Shown here: positions 15,363 to 22,209 of the stretch, piece after piece
How the letters are laid out: every line of letters starts with the position of its first letter
How positions within the stretch are numbered: the first letter of the stretch is position 1
IMG/VR virus record: IMGVR_UViG_3300032331_001284
Coordinates: 1 to 24,971 of that record
Source: a virus
DNA length: 24,971 bases
Strand: one strand, 5' to 3'
Position numbers and translations under genes: made by a program
The notes under the pieces: model-generated
Told to the model about the DNA's origin: nothing
The model's database searches: none
What the model saw: only the letters and a program-made list of their open reading frames with translations

Positions 15363-16807
15363 AGATCGCCATGTCAGGTGGAGAGAAGGGCACCTACAGG
15401 AACATCCTGGTGGAGAATAGCGCCCCCCACATCGCTCTCAACATCACACAGTTCAGCATTCCAAAGCGTAAGGAACTCAATCTCAAAGAGCTTCTTAACA
15501 ACGCTGAAGTGTACGTGTATACATCTGACGAGGACGAGGACGTTCACCGCTTTGACCAGTTCGTTCGTGACTACATCGATCAGATCGATATGGTCATCGG
15601 TCGCCCCGACTACGACGGTACATGGGTGGGGGAGAAGTACGTTCCCCTCTGGAACGACCCTAAGGACGAAGAGCGCCTAGCCCACCTGTGCCAGAAGTAC
15701 GGCAGGGTAGCTATAAGTGATCGCGCCCTTAACCCAAGAACGCTTATGCGCATCAAGCAGCTTCAGCAGCGCTGGGGCTGCACTCTCGTTGCACTCACCA
15801 GCAAGGTCGACATGATCGAAGCGGTGCACTGGGATACGGTCATCGTGTCCTCCTGGACCTCCGTGGTCAGGTACGGAGAGACTCAGGTGTGGGACGGTCA
15901 TGGGCTGCGTCGCTACCCTGCTCAGAAGAAGGAGAGCAGTCGCAAGAAGCATCGTGCCGATATCGTTCGATTGGGTATCGACTTCGACTCAGTGATTGAA
16001 GACGACGTAAAAGAGGTAGCCAAACTGGCTGTACTCTCCTGGCAAGAGTGGGAGAAAAGCACCTTTGGCACCTCCACTTTTGCGGCCTATCACCCCTCCG
16101 AGGGGGAGGACGAGTACGAGTTTGAAGGCCCCACTAAGGGTGAGGTAGTTGATATCTCCCACCTTATGCCACCTAAGACAAACACGTCGAATGGGCAGTC
16201 TCTTATTGATATCCAACGTCGCTCCCAGAGCGGCGAAAACGGCAAGGAATTGCTACCGGTTATCGGCATGGAAACGGTCATTTCAGTGGGTACTCACGAC
16301 ACCACTGACGGTGAGGATTCCTTTGAAATTAACCCTCAGCGTGAACAAGTGGTCCGTTACAAGACCTCTGGAATCCGCTCATGCGATAATTGCTATCTAG
16401 CTCCCCGCTGCCCTCGTTTTGAGGAACATACAGAATGTGCGTTTGAGTTGCCTGTGGAACTCAAGACCAAGGAACAACTTCGTTCTGTGTTGCGGGCCAT
16501 GCTGGAGATGCAGACCAGCCGAATCCTCTTCGCCTCTTTCGCTGAGCAGCTTGAAGGTCAGGGCATGGACCCGGTCCTGTCGAAGGAGATGGACAGGCTC
16601 TTTGAGCTTACACAGCGCTTCAAGGACATTGAAGACACACGGGACTTGGTCAGGTTTGAGGTCGAAGCGAGGGCTGGCGCAGGAGTGCTGAGCCGCATCT
16701 TTGGTGACCGAGCAGCGGAGAAGGTCAACCAGTTGTCCGATCCACTACCGCAGGCTGCTCTGGACCAACTCATCCTTGACGCACAGGTCATTGACCCACC
16801 TGAGTGA
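15359..16807 (+). CDS. Hypothetical protein, 482 residues, with C-terminal Cys cluster and coiled-coil region
   Basis: ATG in an ATGA overlap. The first 200 residues form a likely alpha/beta domain. Residues 30-80 include VYVYTSDEDEDVHRF, and residues 158-185 (DTVIVSSWTSVVRYGETQVWDG) look like a conserved strand-turn. The middle (about 200-320) is polar. A Cys cluster CDNC, C, C (CDNCYLAPRCPRFEEHTEC) lies near residue 345. The remaining C-terminus is helical (SVLRAMLEMQTSRILFASF, ELTQRFKDIEDTRDLVRF), suggesting a coiled coil. No known domain is claimed. It is the longest unknown gene in the window and closes a three-gene coupled set. Confidence 0.88.
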   Translation: MKIAMSGGEKGTYRNILVENSAPHIALNITQFSIPKRKELNLKELLNNAEVYVYTSDEDEDVHRFDQFVRDYIDQIDMVIGRPDYDGTWVGEKYVPLWNDPKDEERLAHLCQKYGRVAISDRALNPRTLMRIKQLQQRWGCTLVALTSKVDMIEAVHWDTVIVSSWTSVVRYGETQVWDGHGLRRYPAQKKESSRKKHRADIVRLGIDFDSVIEDDVKEVAKLAVLSWQEWEKSTFGTSTFAAYHPSEGEDEYEFEGPTKGEVVDISHLMPPKTNTSNGQSLIDIQRRSQSGENGKELLPVIGMETVISVGTHDTTDGEDSFEINPQREQVVRYKTSGIRSCDNCYLAPRCPRFEEHTECAFELPVELKTKEQLRSVLRAMLEMQTSRILFASFAEQLEGQGMDPVLSKEMDRLFELTQRFKDIEDTRDLVRFEVEARAGAGVLSRIFGDRAAEKVNQLSDPLPQAALDQLILDAQVIDPPE

Positions 16808-16820
16808 GGGGCAGTATCAT
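16791..16820 (+). promoter_or_regulatory. Leaderless promoter TTGACC-N18-TATCAT
   Basis: -35 TTGACC (16791-16796), spacer of 18 bases (16797-16814), -10 TATCAT (16815-16820), then 6 bases before the ATG at 16827. The transcription start would fall on or next to the A of the ATG, and no Shine-Dalgarno is present. The promoter overlaps the last codons of the previous gene. The same geometry recurs at 18080-18109. Confidence 0.65.
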
Positions 16821-16826
16821 ATCTTG

Positions 16827-17150
16827 ATGCAAGAATCCACAAAAGACCAAGTGCCTTACAAGTCCAATGAGATCAGCAACAGGCGTGACCTCCTCAACGA
16901 GGCTGCAGAGCTAGTTGATGGTGACCGCAACGTGCAGTACGGAGATCCTATTGAGGACTTCAAGCGCACCGCTGACATGTGGAACGCGTACCTTGGTACC
17001 ACCGACCTCAAGCCACACGATGTGGCGGCGCTGATCGCAATGGTCAAGCTGAGTCGTATCAGGTGGTCCCCCACCAAGCGTGATCACTGGGCAGACCTCG
17101 CTGGTTACGCAGCATGTGGCTGGGACTGCGTGAAACGGGAAGACAAGTGA
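16827..17150 (+). CDS. DUF6378-like protein
   Basis: 107 residues. ISNRRDLLNEAAELVDGDRNVQYGDP, then DFKRTADMWNAYLG, DVAALIAMVKLSRI and HWADLAGYAACG form the motif pattern of the DUF6378 family, which is common in phages and has no defined activity. It resembles the all-helical MazG-like nucleotide-handling proteins, but the acidic cluster of those is not clearly present. The gene appears to start at a leaderless promoter. The GTGA overlap at its stop connects it to the HD hydrolase, and a shared role in nucleotide handling is plausible. Confidence 0.82.
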   Translation: MQESTKDQVPYKSNEISNRRDLLNEAAELVDGDRNVQYGDPIEDFKRTADMWNAYLGTTDLKPHDVAALIAMVKLSRIRWSPTKRDHWADLAGYAACGWDCVKREDK

Positions 17151-17719
17151 GCAGCCACCCCTCAGTGTCTACGTCGCTCCTTCTGGACGCGGTCAGCACC
17201 AACACCGCTATCTCCACCTACAACGGTCACGCCTTCGACATCTACGACCCTTCATCGTGGGTGTTCGACATCGATGAGATCGCTCAGGCTCTCTCCAACA
17301 CATGCCGCTTCGGGGGACACGTTGAGTTCTATTCCGTTGCCGAGCATTGCTGCCGAGTGGCCACCCTACTGCGGTCGCAGGGCTTCTCTGAGCGTGTGCA
17401 GTTAATCGGACTGCTGCACGATGCCATCGAAGCTTACATCGGTGATATCCCGCGCCCCATCAAGCAGACCATGACCCTCAACGACGAGAGCATCCTGGAC
17501 CTGGAGAAGGGCATGGAGTACGCACTGTTCGGTTCGTTTGGACTGCTTTCAGACAACTTCAACTCTGAATGGGCCTCTATCAAGCGGGCTGCCTTCTCCA
17601 TTTACGAGAAGGAACGCGAAGAGCGGCCGAAGGTCGGCATGGGTATGCTCCCCGCCGCAGCGAAGCGTGCGTGGCTACAGCACTTCCTTCACCTTACTGA
17701 ATACTCACAGATGGGCTAA
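17147..17719 (+). CDS. HD-domain phosphohydrolase (5'-deoxynucleotidase YfbR-like)
   Basis: 190 residues from the GTG at 17147 (GTGA overlap). The HD signature is present: H67 (SVAEHCCRVA), then the H91-D92 pair (LLHDAIEAYIGDIPRPIK), with the E/Y segment and D100 close by. The pattern with GDIPRPIK after the HD pair matches the YfbR/HDDC2 family of deoxynucleoside monophosphatases. Such enzymes remove nucleotides or supply nucleosides. In phages they may assist base replacement or dNTP pool control. The stop overlaps the ATG of the WhiB gene (TAATG). Confidence 0.85.
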   Translation: MSSHPSVSTSLLLDAVSTNTAISTYNGHAFDIYDPSSWVFDIDEIAQALSNTCRFGGHVEFYSVAEHCCRVATLLRSQGFSERVQLIGLLHDAIEAYIGDIPRPIKQTMTLNDESILDLEKGMEYALFGSFGLLSDNFNSEWASIKRAAFSIYEKEREERPKVGMGMLPAAAKRAWLQHFLHLTEYSQMG

Positions 17720-18069
17720 TGGACAGTTGGCGGGTTGGCGCAGCGTGTAAGGACAAGCACCACGACCTCTTGTTCCCTCCGTTCTCCGATGAACGGAGTG
17801 TGCCAGAACACCGCTACTACGACATGGGCAAGATGCTGTGCGAGCACTGTCCAGTAAGACGTAAGTGCGCTGAGGCAGGCCAGGAAGAGGAGTGGGGTCT
17901 GTGGGGTGGACGCACCCCTTCCGAGCGTGCGTTTGGAGAACCGTTCACGCCCCCGCCCTTTAAGCTCATTCCAAGGTATATGGATAAGATTCCAAACCAC
18001 ACCTCAGAGCGCTTGGACATTGTTGCTGCGTGGACAGAGGTCCGCAGGTTCTCTGACAAGCGTGAGTGA
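17719..18069 (+). CDS. WhiB-family transcriptional regulator (first copy)
   Basis: 116 residues. Four cysteines bind the 4Fe-4S cluster: C10 (GAACKD), C41, C44 and C50 (CEHCPVRRKC). The G-[IVLM]-W-G-G motif appears as EWGLWGGRTPSER (58-70). WhiB proteins bind host sigma factor region 4 and act as redox-responsive transcription regulators in Actinobacteria. The 45-residue C-terminal extension is basic/Pro-rich and could contact DNA. It is coupled to the HD hydrolase and followed by a promoter that drives the second WhiB, so the two may be controlled separately. Confidence 0.95.
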   Translation: MDSWRVGAACKDKHHDLLFPPFSDERSVPEHRYYDMGKMLCEHCPVRRKCAEAGQEEEWGLWGGRTPSERAFGEPFTPPPFKLIPRYMDKIPNHTSERLDIVAAWTEVRRFSDKRE

Positions 18070-18079
18070 GAAGTAATAC

Positions 18080-18109
18080 TTGCTTTCTTCCTCTTCTAGC
18101 GAGTATCCT
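18080..18109 (+). promoter_or_regulatory. Leaderless promoter TTGCTT-N18-TATCCT for second WhiB
   Basis: -35 TTGCTT (18080-18085), 18-base spacer, -10 TATCCT (18104-18109), then 6 bases to the ATG at 18116. The 46-base gap between the two WhiB genes has no Shine-Dalgarno near the ATG, and the predicted transcription start coincides with the start codon. Same geometry as 16791-16820. Confidence 0.65.
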
Positions 18110-18115
18110 CCTGGC

Positions 18116-18457
18116 ATGATCGATTTCAGCAAGATTCAAGAAGACGAGTTCACTGAGGACGCGGAACAGGTCGTTGCCCCCGACGACCTGTTCCGTATCG
18201 CTCTGCCAATCCTCAAGGTGGTTGAAGCGGACCCGTCCTGGCGCTTGGAGAGCCTGTGCCTCTCGCACCCCGATGTGGACTTCTTCGATGGCTTCCAGAA
18301 GAAGCAGGCAAAGGCCATCTGCGGTCAGTGCGCGGTTAGCGAGCGCTGCCTCCAGTTCGCCATGGAGAACAATGAAGAGGCCGGTGTGTGGGGCGGCTTG
18401 GACGACCACGAACGTAAGGCACTTAAGGGCAAGGCCCCCAGGAAGCGATACCGCTGA
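18116..18457 (+). CDS. WhiB-family transcriptional regulator (second copy)
   Basis: 113 residues. The four cluster cysteines are C48 (ESLCLS), C69, C72 and C78 (ICGQCAVSERC), with the turn motif GVWGGLDDHER (90-100) and a basic C-terminus (KGKAPRKRYR). It has a 35-residue acidic N-terminal extension not present in the first copy. The two are clearly different proteins and not a recent duplication. It probably acts with host sigma factor or competes with a host WhiB. The ATG lies 6 bases after a -10 hexamer, so a leaderless transcript is predicted. Confidence 0.96.
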   Translation: MIDFSKIQEDEFTEDAEQVVAPDDLFRIALPILKVVEADPSWRLESLCLSHPDVDFFDGFQKKQAKAICGQCAVSERCLQFAMENNEEAGVWGGLDDHERKALKGKAPRKRYR

Positions 18458-18458
18458 A

Positions 18459-18707
18459 ATGGACCAGTACGCCAAGAACAAGTACACGGAGAACCCGCAC
18501 ACAGCCAAGCCCACTCTTCCAAGTGGGGATGAGTGGAGCAAGTTCGTAAAAGACAAGCAGAACCAGTACAGCCAGTACAGCACAGACCGCTTGTCAGAGA
18601 TGATCAGCAAGGCTGTGACTCACGCAACAGAAGAGCTTGTTCAGATGATCAAGGACCTTCAAGAGCAGATCGAAGAACTATGGGAAGCAGTGTCAGATGA
18701 GGATTGA
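18459..18707 (+). CDS. Hypothetical coiled-coil protein
   Basis: 82 residues. ATG two bases after the WhiB stop. The N-terminal half is polar and Tyr/Gln-rich (DKQNQYSQYSTD). The C-terminal half shows a heptad-like pattern (EELVQMIKDLQEQIEELW), indicating a short coiled coil, then an acidic tail. It is probably co-transcribed with the second WhiB. No family recognised. Confidence 0.8.
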   Translation: MDQYAKNKYTENPHTAKPTLPSGDEWSKFVKDKQNQYSQYSTDRLSEMISKAVTHATEELVQMIKDLQEQIEELWEAVSDED

Positions 18708-18786
18708 AGTACTACGAATGATCAAGTGTCTATTGCACGAACTCAAGATGCGGGTGTACCAGTGGTGGTACAGGTGGAACCGATGA
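18697..18786 (+). CDS. Candidate 29-residue cationic, tryptophan-rich micro-protein
   Basis: ATG at 18697 overlaps the coiled-coil gene's end by 11 bases. The TGA at 18784-18786 overlaps the next ATG (ATGA). The peptide starts MRIEVLRMIKCLLHELKMR and ends VYQWWYRWNR. It is basic, amphipathic and Trp-rich, which recalls membrane-active or membrane-peripheral micro-proteins. An alternative start at 18718 would give 22 residues. The ribosome binding site is weak for both, so coupling to the upstream gene is assumed. Confidence 0.45.
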   Translation: MRIEVLRMIKCLLHELKMRVYQWWYRWNR

Positions 18787-19856
18787 AGATCGGTATAGCG
18801 AGCGCGGACTACCTGCGTGCAGACAAGAATCCCGATGGTACAGAAGCCTGGGGCGGCTCTGGGTGGGCGCGTGTCGGTCAGTACATCGACTACTACCGTG
18901 CAGCAGGCCACGAAGTGGCTGCGGGTGTGTTATGGCAGCGCGACGGCAGGTTCTACATCGAACGCGCCGACCTGAGCGTGTTGGAGCCTGACATCATCAT
19001 CATGCAGAGGCTGATGCACGATGGCATCGCTGCCACCATCAAGACTGCCAAAGCCGGTGGTCAGGTCATCATTAACGACCTTGATGACTGGTACTGGGGA
19101 CTGGACCCAAGCAACCTTGCTTTCAACGCATCGCACCCCAAGAACAGTCCCACCGAGAACACCAACTTCTATGCCAGCGTGCTTTCGTCCTCTAGTGTGC
19201 TTACCGTTAGCACCCCATACCTCGCGGAACGTATGCGCAACCGCGTAAAGTGCCCCGTCGTCGTCATTCCAAATTACATCGATGTCAACCGCTTCACACC
19301 AGTGCAGCAGTCACTTGGTACTCCCACCTTTGGGTGGGCGGGGTCCACTGGTCACCGTAGTGGCGACCTTGAGACAGTCGCTGGCGTACTACGCCGCCCC
19401 ATTACGGATAAGACGATCAACTTCCAGCACTCTGGAGAGCACCCCTCTGGAACTCCCATGCACGAACTGTTGGGAGTACCCAAGGTATCGGTAGCCACAC
19501 TGCCCCTTACCATTGCGCAGAACTACCCTTCACTGCTCAACTTTGATGTTGGCATCGTTCCTCTGCGTGATACGCCATTCAACATGGCCAAGAGCGATAT
19601 CAAGGGACTTGAGTACTCAGCTTCCGGTATCCCATTCATCGCTCAAGACCTACCGAGTTACAAGCAACTCCACAAGGAGTGGAACGGCGCATTCTGGCTG
19701 GCAGACCGTCCCAAGGACTGGGTCACCGGCATGAAGAAAATGATGGACTATTCCTATAGATGCGAACGCCAGCAAGAGCTTCTGGAGCTTGTGAAAGGTC
19801 GTGACATCGCCTATGGTGCGGGCGAGTGGCTTGACTTCCTTGACAGCGTCAAGTAG
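18783..19856 (+). CDS. GT-B glycosyltransferase (GT4-like)
   Basis: 357 residues from the ATG at 18783, which overlaps the micro-ORF stop. The longer frame from 18726 is rejected because it starts within the micro-ORF. The N-terminal domain carries a Gly-rich acceptor loop (GGSGWARVGQY, 24-34) and a stretch with IINDLDDWYWG (96-106). The second half has STPYLAERM (143-151), IPNYIDVNRF (162-171), and the donor-site pattern DVGIVPLRDTPFNMAKSDIK (255-274), then GLEYSASGIPFIA (275-287). This is the GT4-type E-x7-G layout of GT-B enzymes. It is separated from the other sugar genes by 8 kb but could act in the same glycan path. Confidence 0.86.
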   Translation: MKIGIASADYLRADKNPDGTEAWGGSGWARVGQYIDYYRAAGHEVAAGVLWQRDGRFYIERADLSVLEPDIIIMQRLMHDGIAATIKTAKAGGQVIINDLDDWYWGLDPSNLAFNASHPKNSPTENTNFYASVLSSSSVLTVSTPYLAERMRNRVKCPVVVIPNYIDVNRFTPVQQSLGTPTFGWAGSTGHRSGDLETVAGVLRRPITDKTINFQHSGEHPSGTPMHELLGVPKVSVATLPLTIAQNYPSLLNFDVGIVPLRDTPFNMAKSDIKGLEYSASGIPFIAQDLPSYKQLHKEWNGAFWLADRPKDWVTGMKKMMDYSYRCERQQELLELVKGRDIAYGAGEWLDFLDSVK

Positions 19857-19888
19857 CCTAAGCATCCCCTTAGTAGAGAAGCGACTCA

Positions 19889-20656
19889 ATGACCAAGGTA
19901 CTCATATTGGGAGACTCCCACGGGTCCCCGCAATTCATCTCCAACATTCACGCTGAAGCTCGCGAGCTAGGCGTGACGAAGGTAGTCCAGCTTGGCGACT
20001 TCGGCTATAACTTCGACTCCAACGTGCTGGCCTCCATCGGAGCATGGCTGGACCGTGACCCAGAGCACGAATGGTTCTGGCTGGACGGCAACCACGACGA
20101 GCACAACTACATCGAAGGGGCCATCCTCAAGGGGGAGTTCCCCGGCTACCCGGTGCCCCACTTCCACGCCCGCATGTACTACTGCCACCGTGGTTCGACC
20201 ACGGTCATTGGCAGCAAGTGGTGCCTGGTCCTGGGAGGTGCGTACAGCATCGACAAGCAGTACAGGACTCAGTACGTGTCGTGGTGGCCCCAAGAGATGA
20301 TTCGACAGGGAGATGTACACCGGGCACTAGAGAACGCAGAGGGGCGCAAGATCGATGTGATGTTCACGCACGATGCCCCCAACTCGCCCCATCTTCTTGA
20401 TTGGTTGAAGAGCGATGGGTACAAGATCGACCCGTTCTCGTCGGAGAACCGGGCCGCTTTGTCTTACGTTGTGGATATGGTGCGCCCCACCGACCTGTAC
20501 CACGGTCACTTCCACCACCGCTACGAGGCCCCCTACTACGGTCCTGACGGGTGGCGTACTCAGGTACACGGCGTAGGTGCCAACGTCGATGAGAAGACCT
20601 TTAGGGTCGATAACACAGCCAAGTACAATGTCAATTACATCGTAGAGGAGTGGTAA
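19889..20656 (+). CDS. Calcineurin-like metallophosphoesterase
   Basis: 255 residues. The metal-binding motifs are all present in order: D9-x-H11 (LGDSHG), GD (QLGDFG, D37), GNHDE (67-71), H161 (FTHDAP) and GHFHH (206-210). This is the full set of a two-metal phosphoesterase, which may cleave phosphate esters or nucleic-acid ends. The region around 110-135 (WCLVLGGAYSIDKQYRTQYV) has the GGAYS turn typical of family members with a compact core. The substrate is not decided by sequence. The stop overlaps the next ATG (TAATG). Confidence 0.93.
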   Translation: MTKVLILGDSHGSPQFISNIHAEARELGVTKVVQLGDFGYNFDSNVLASIGAWLDRDPEHEWFWLDGNHDEHNYIEGAILKGEFPGYPVPHFHARMYYCHRGSTTVIGSKWCLVLGGAYSIDKQYRTQYVSWWPQEMIRQGDVHRALENAEGRKIDVMFTHDAPNSPHLLDWLKSDGYKIDPFSSENRAALSYVVDMVRPTDLYHGHFHHRYEAPYYGPDGWRTQVHGVGANVDEKTFRVDNTAKYNVNYIVEEW

Positions 20657-21090
20657 TGAGTGACCTACCCGGCAAGCTCACGCAGATGAGCATGGAATCT
20701 CAATTTGATGATTACGACGGAGTACTCATGGACGCTGCCCATGAGATTCGTCGTCTGACTCAAAGTGTCTGGACGGCTGAAAGCGATATGCGTGAAGCTA
20801 CGCTGAACGCAGAGTGCTGGAAAGCCCTGAACTGCCAGGCCGCCGACGAGATCGAACGACTGCGTGCCGAAGTGGAGCAGTTGGAGAGCGCATGGACCTT
20901 CATCAACATCTGGAGGGGCCGCTACGAGTCCGAGCGTGCGTTGGCTGACCAGTTGGCCGAAGCCCTGCGTGAAGTCAGCGAGGTCACCAAGGTGTTGCAC
21001 GGTCGGGGTGATCTGGCCGACTGCTTGATCCAATCGTTTACCACTCTGGCTACTTATGAGACAGCACACAAGGAGGCCGACCGTGGCTGA
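20656..21090 (+). CDS. Hypothetical coiled-coil protein with AADEIERLRA motif
   Basis: 144 residues. The ATG at 20656 overlaps the phosphoesterase stop. A second ATG two codons on (20662) is also possible. The core is helical and charged: DAAHEIRRLTQSV, then NCQAADEIERLRAEVEQLES, then RGRYESERALADQLAEALREV. The AADEIERLRA segment, common in small actinophage and proteobacterial phage ORFs, occurs again in the next gene with a divergent DNA sequence. No function is known for it. Confidence 0.82.
   Translation: MSDLPGKLTQMSMESQFDDYDGVLMDAAHEIRRLTQSVWTAESDMREATLNAECWKALNCQAADEIERLRAEVEQLESAWTFINIWRGRYESERALADQLAEALREVSEVTKVLHGRGDLADCLIQSFTTLATYETAHKEADRG
21071..21076 (+). promoter_or_regulatory. 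Ribosome binding site that decides the GTG start at 21083
   Basis: AGGAGG at 21071-21076 with a 6-base spacer to GTG 21083. The frame upstream is open to an ATG at 21056 but that start has no such site. Confidence 0.65.
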
Positions 21091-21328
21091 CGACATTGTG
21101 ACCCGACTGCGGTGCAATCCTGTGGATTGCGACGGCAAGTGCTGGAACTGCCTAGCAGCCGACGAGATTGAACGGCTGCGTGCCGTGCTTGACGCCATCG
21201 ACGCCCTACACCGTGGCCTGTATTACTGCTGTGAATGTGATTACGAGTGGCCCTGCCCGACGCACCTGCTCATCCACCCGATGACGCTTGACGAAGCCAT
21301 CAACACGCTTGGGACGGTGCATAAGTGA
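21083..21328 (+). CDS. Hypothetical Cys-rich protein with AADEIERLRA motif
   Basis: 81 residues from the GTG at 21083, which overlaps the previous gene by 8 bases and has AGGAGG upstream. The first 25 residues carry four Cys (C10, C15, C19, C22 around RCNPVDCDGKCWNC), then AADEIERLRAV, then a second Cys group (YYCCECDYEWPC). The two clusters could form zinc fingers or a small metal-binding module. It shares the AADEIERLRA helix with its upstream neighbour. The GTGA overlap couples it to the next gene. Confidence 0.8.
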   Translation: MADDIVTRLRCNPVDCDGKCWNCLAADEIERLRAVLDAIDALHRGLYYCCECDYEWPCPTHLLIHPMTLDEAINTLGTVHK

Positions 21329-21513
21329 GTAACACCTTTGAAGAAGACCTTGCAGAAGCTAAAGCGTACGTTAGGACCCGTTACCCACTGCTCTCTGCGA
21401 TGTCTGACCAGCACAGGATGCTGGTCACTCACGTCGACAGCCATGCCGAAGCGCACAGGGCTATCACCGAACTCATCCAGATTCGGTTCACTGAGATTCA
21501 CGGGCTGAACTGA
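21325..21513 (+). CDS. Hypothetical 62-residue protein
   Basis: 62 residues, GTG start in a GTGA overlap. Helical throughout: EEDLAEAKAYVRTRYPLLSAMSD, then VDSHAEAHRAITELIQIRFTEIH. No metal-binding or catalytic residues are conserved. It is the last plus-strand gene before the terminator hairpin, 14 bases after its stop. Confidence 0.75.
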   Translation: MSNTFEEDLAEAKAYVRTRYPLLSAMSDQHRMLVTHVDSHAEAHRAITELIQIRFTEIHGLN

Positions 21514-21526
21514 CCCCGTAAACGAC

Positions 21527-21564
21527 AAATGGCCCCCTCCAGCTTCGGCTGGAGGGGGCCATTT
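21527..21564. terminator. Bidirectional hairpin terminator between convergent gene blocks
   Basis: A perfect 17-base inverted repeat (left 21527-21543, right 21548-21564) encloses a TTCG tetraloop. The GC-rich stem with AAAT/ATTT ends should stop transcription in both directions. It sits exactly between the last plus-strand gene and the lysozyme-like minus-strand gene. The U-tract is short in both directions. Confidence 0.88.
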
Positions 21565-21573
21565 CCGTATGTG

Positions 21574-22107
21574 TTATGGCACATCAATACCGGGGTGGGT
21601 GCATGCCACCCGATGGAACCGGCGTGAGTAGGAGTCGTAGCACCACGGTCGCACACCGTGTGCCTCAATCGTGGCCAGCAAGGCGCTCATAGAGGCGTAT
21701 GGCGAGCTAACGACAGCCCGTTGGGTGCAGATACCGGCACGGTCACAGGCGGCTCCCAGAGCCACTGTGGTGAGTTGCCCGTAGCCAGCCGCCCCCCGCC
21801 CACTGTAGGACAGGATGCACCCCCTACCGTCCCAGTACTTGAACTGGGCACCGTAGCGCACGTTCCAGCAACCGCCAGCTTCCTTGTTGGCGATGTCCCA
21901 CACAGCAGTCTCCCATGAAGCGACTTGCTTGGGGGTCCAGTTCCGCTGCTTCGCCACCATACGGTATGCGGTGATAACAGGAGACTTGCTCCCGTGGTTG
22001 TAGTGGATGGAGTTGACTGTTGTCCGAACCTGGACAACGGTGGGTGCCGGTGCAACCGATGGAGCATGGCTTGTCAGCATGAGCACTAGCATTGCGATGG
22101 TCTTCAT
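21574..22107 (-). CDS. Secreted lysozyme-like (transglycosylase-fold) cell-wall hydrolase
   Basis: 177 residues. The N-terminus is a signal peptide (MKTIAMLVLMLTSHA, likely cleaved near APA at 20-22). The catalytic-domain pattern is NKEAGGCW with E76 as candidate catalytic Glu, then GRGAAGYGQLT, the typical Gly/Tyr/Gln segment of lysozyme-like transglycosylases. Six Cys (C80, C97, C121, C127, C156, C169) suggest disulfides in the secreted form. It may be a lysin or a wall-remodelling enzyme for infection. The upstream two-span membrane protein and separate promoter support a lysis module. Confidence 0.75.
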   Translation of the reverse strand: MKTIAMLVLMLTSHAPSVAPAPTVVQVRTTVNSIHYNHGSKSPVITAYRMVAKQRNWTPKQVASWETAVWDIANKEAGGCWNVRYGAQFKYWDGRGCILSYSGRGAAGYGQLTTVALGAACDRAGICTQRAVVSSPYASMSALLATIEAHGVRPWCYDSYSRRFHRVACTHPGIDVP

Positions 22108-22209
22108 ATCTCACCTCTCTGGACTCCCCAAGGGGAGCCGTTGTAATGAAACTGTAATATTAGCACGGATGCACTGACCCAATCCAGTACATTGGCCATA
22201 AACGACGAA
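22108..22209 (-). promoter_or_regulatory. Promoter region of the lysozyme-like gene
   Basis: About 100 bases between the lysozyme-like start and the terminator of the gene upstream. On the minus strand TGC-TAATAT (22157-22165) is an extended -10, similar in kind to those at 10543 and 10873. The best -35 pairing, TTGGGT-N17-TATTAC, is also possible. A 14-base near-palindrome CTCCCC-AA-GGGGAG at 22124-22137 lies between the promoter and the start and could be an operator or a leader hairpin. The Shine-Dalgarno is AGAGAGG, near 22114-22120. Confidence 0.4.

Noticed and set aside
17966-18610. Long minus-strand ORF of 214 residues across both WhiB genes
   Set aside because: It lies opposite two genes with unambiguous WhiB motifs and its translation has no recognised pattern. 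Long antisense frames are common at this base composition.
19858-19873. CTAAG-catccc-CTTAG inverted repeat between the GT-B and phosphoesterase genes
   Set aside because: A stem of five bases with a short loop and no U-tract is too weak to call a terminator.
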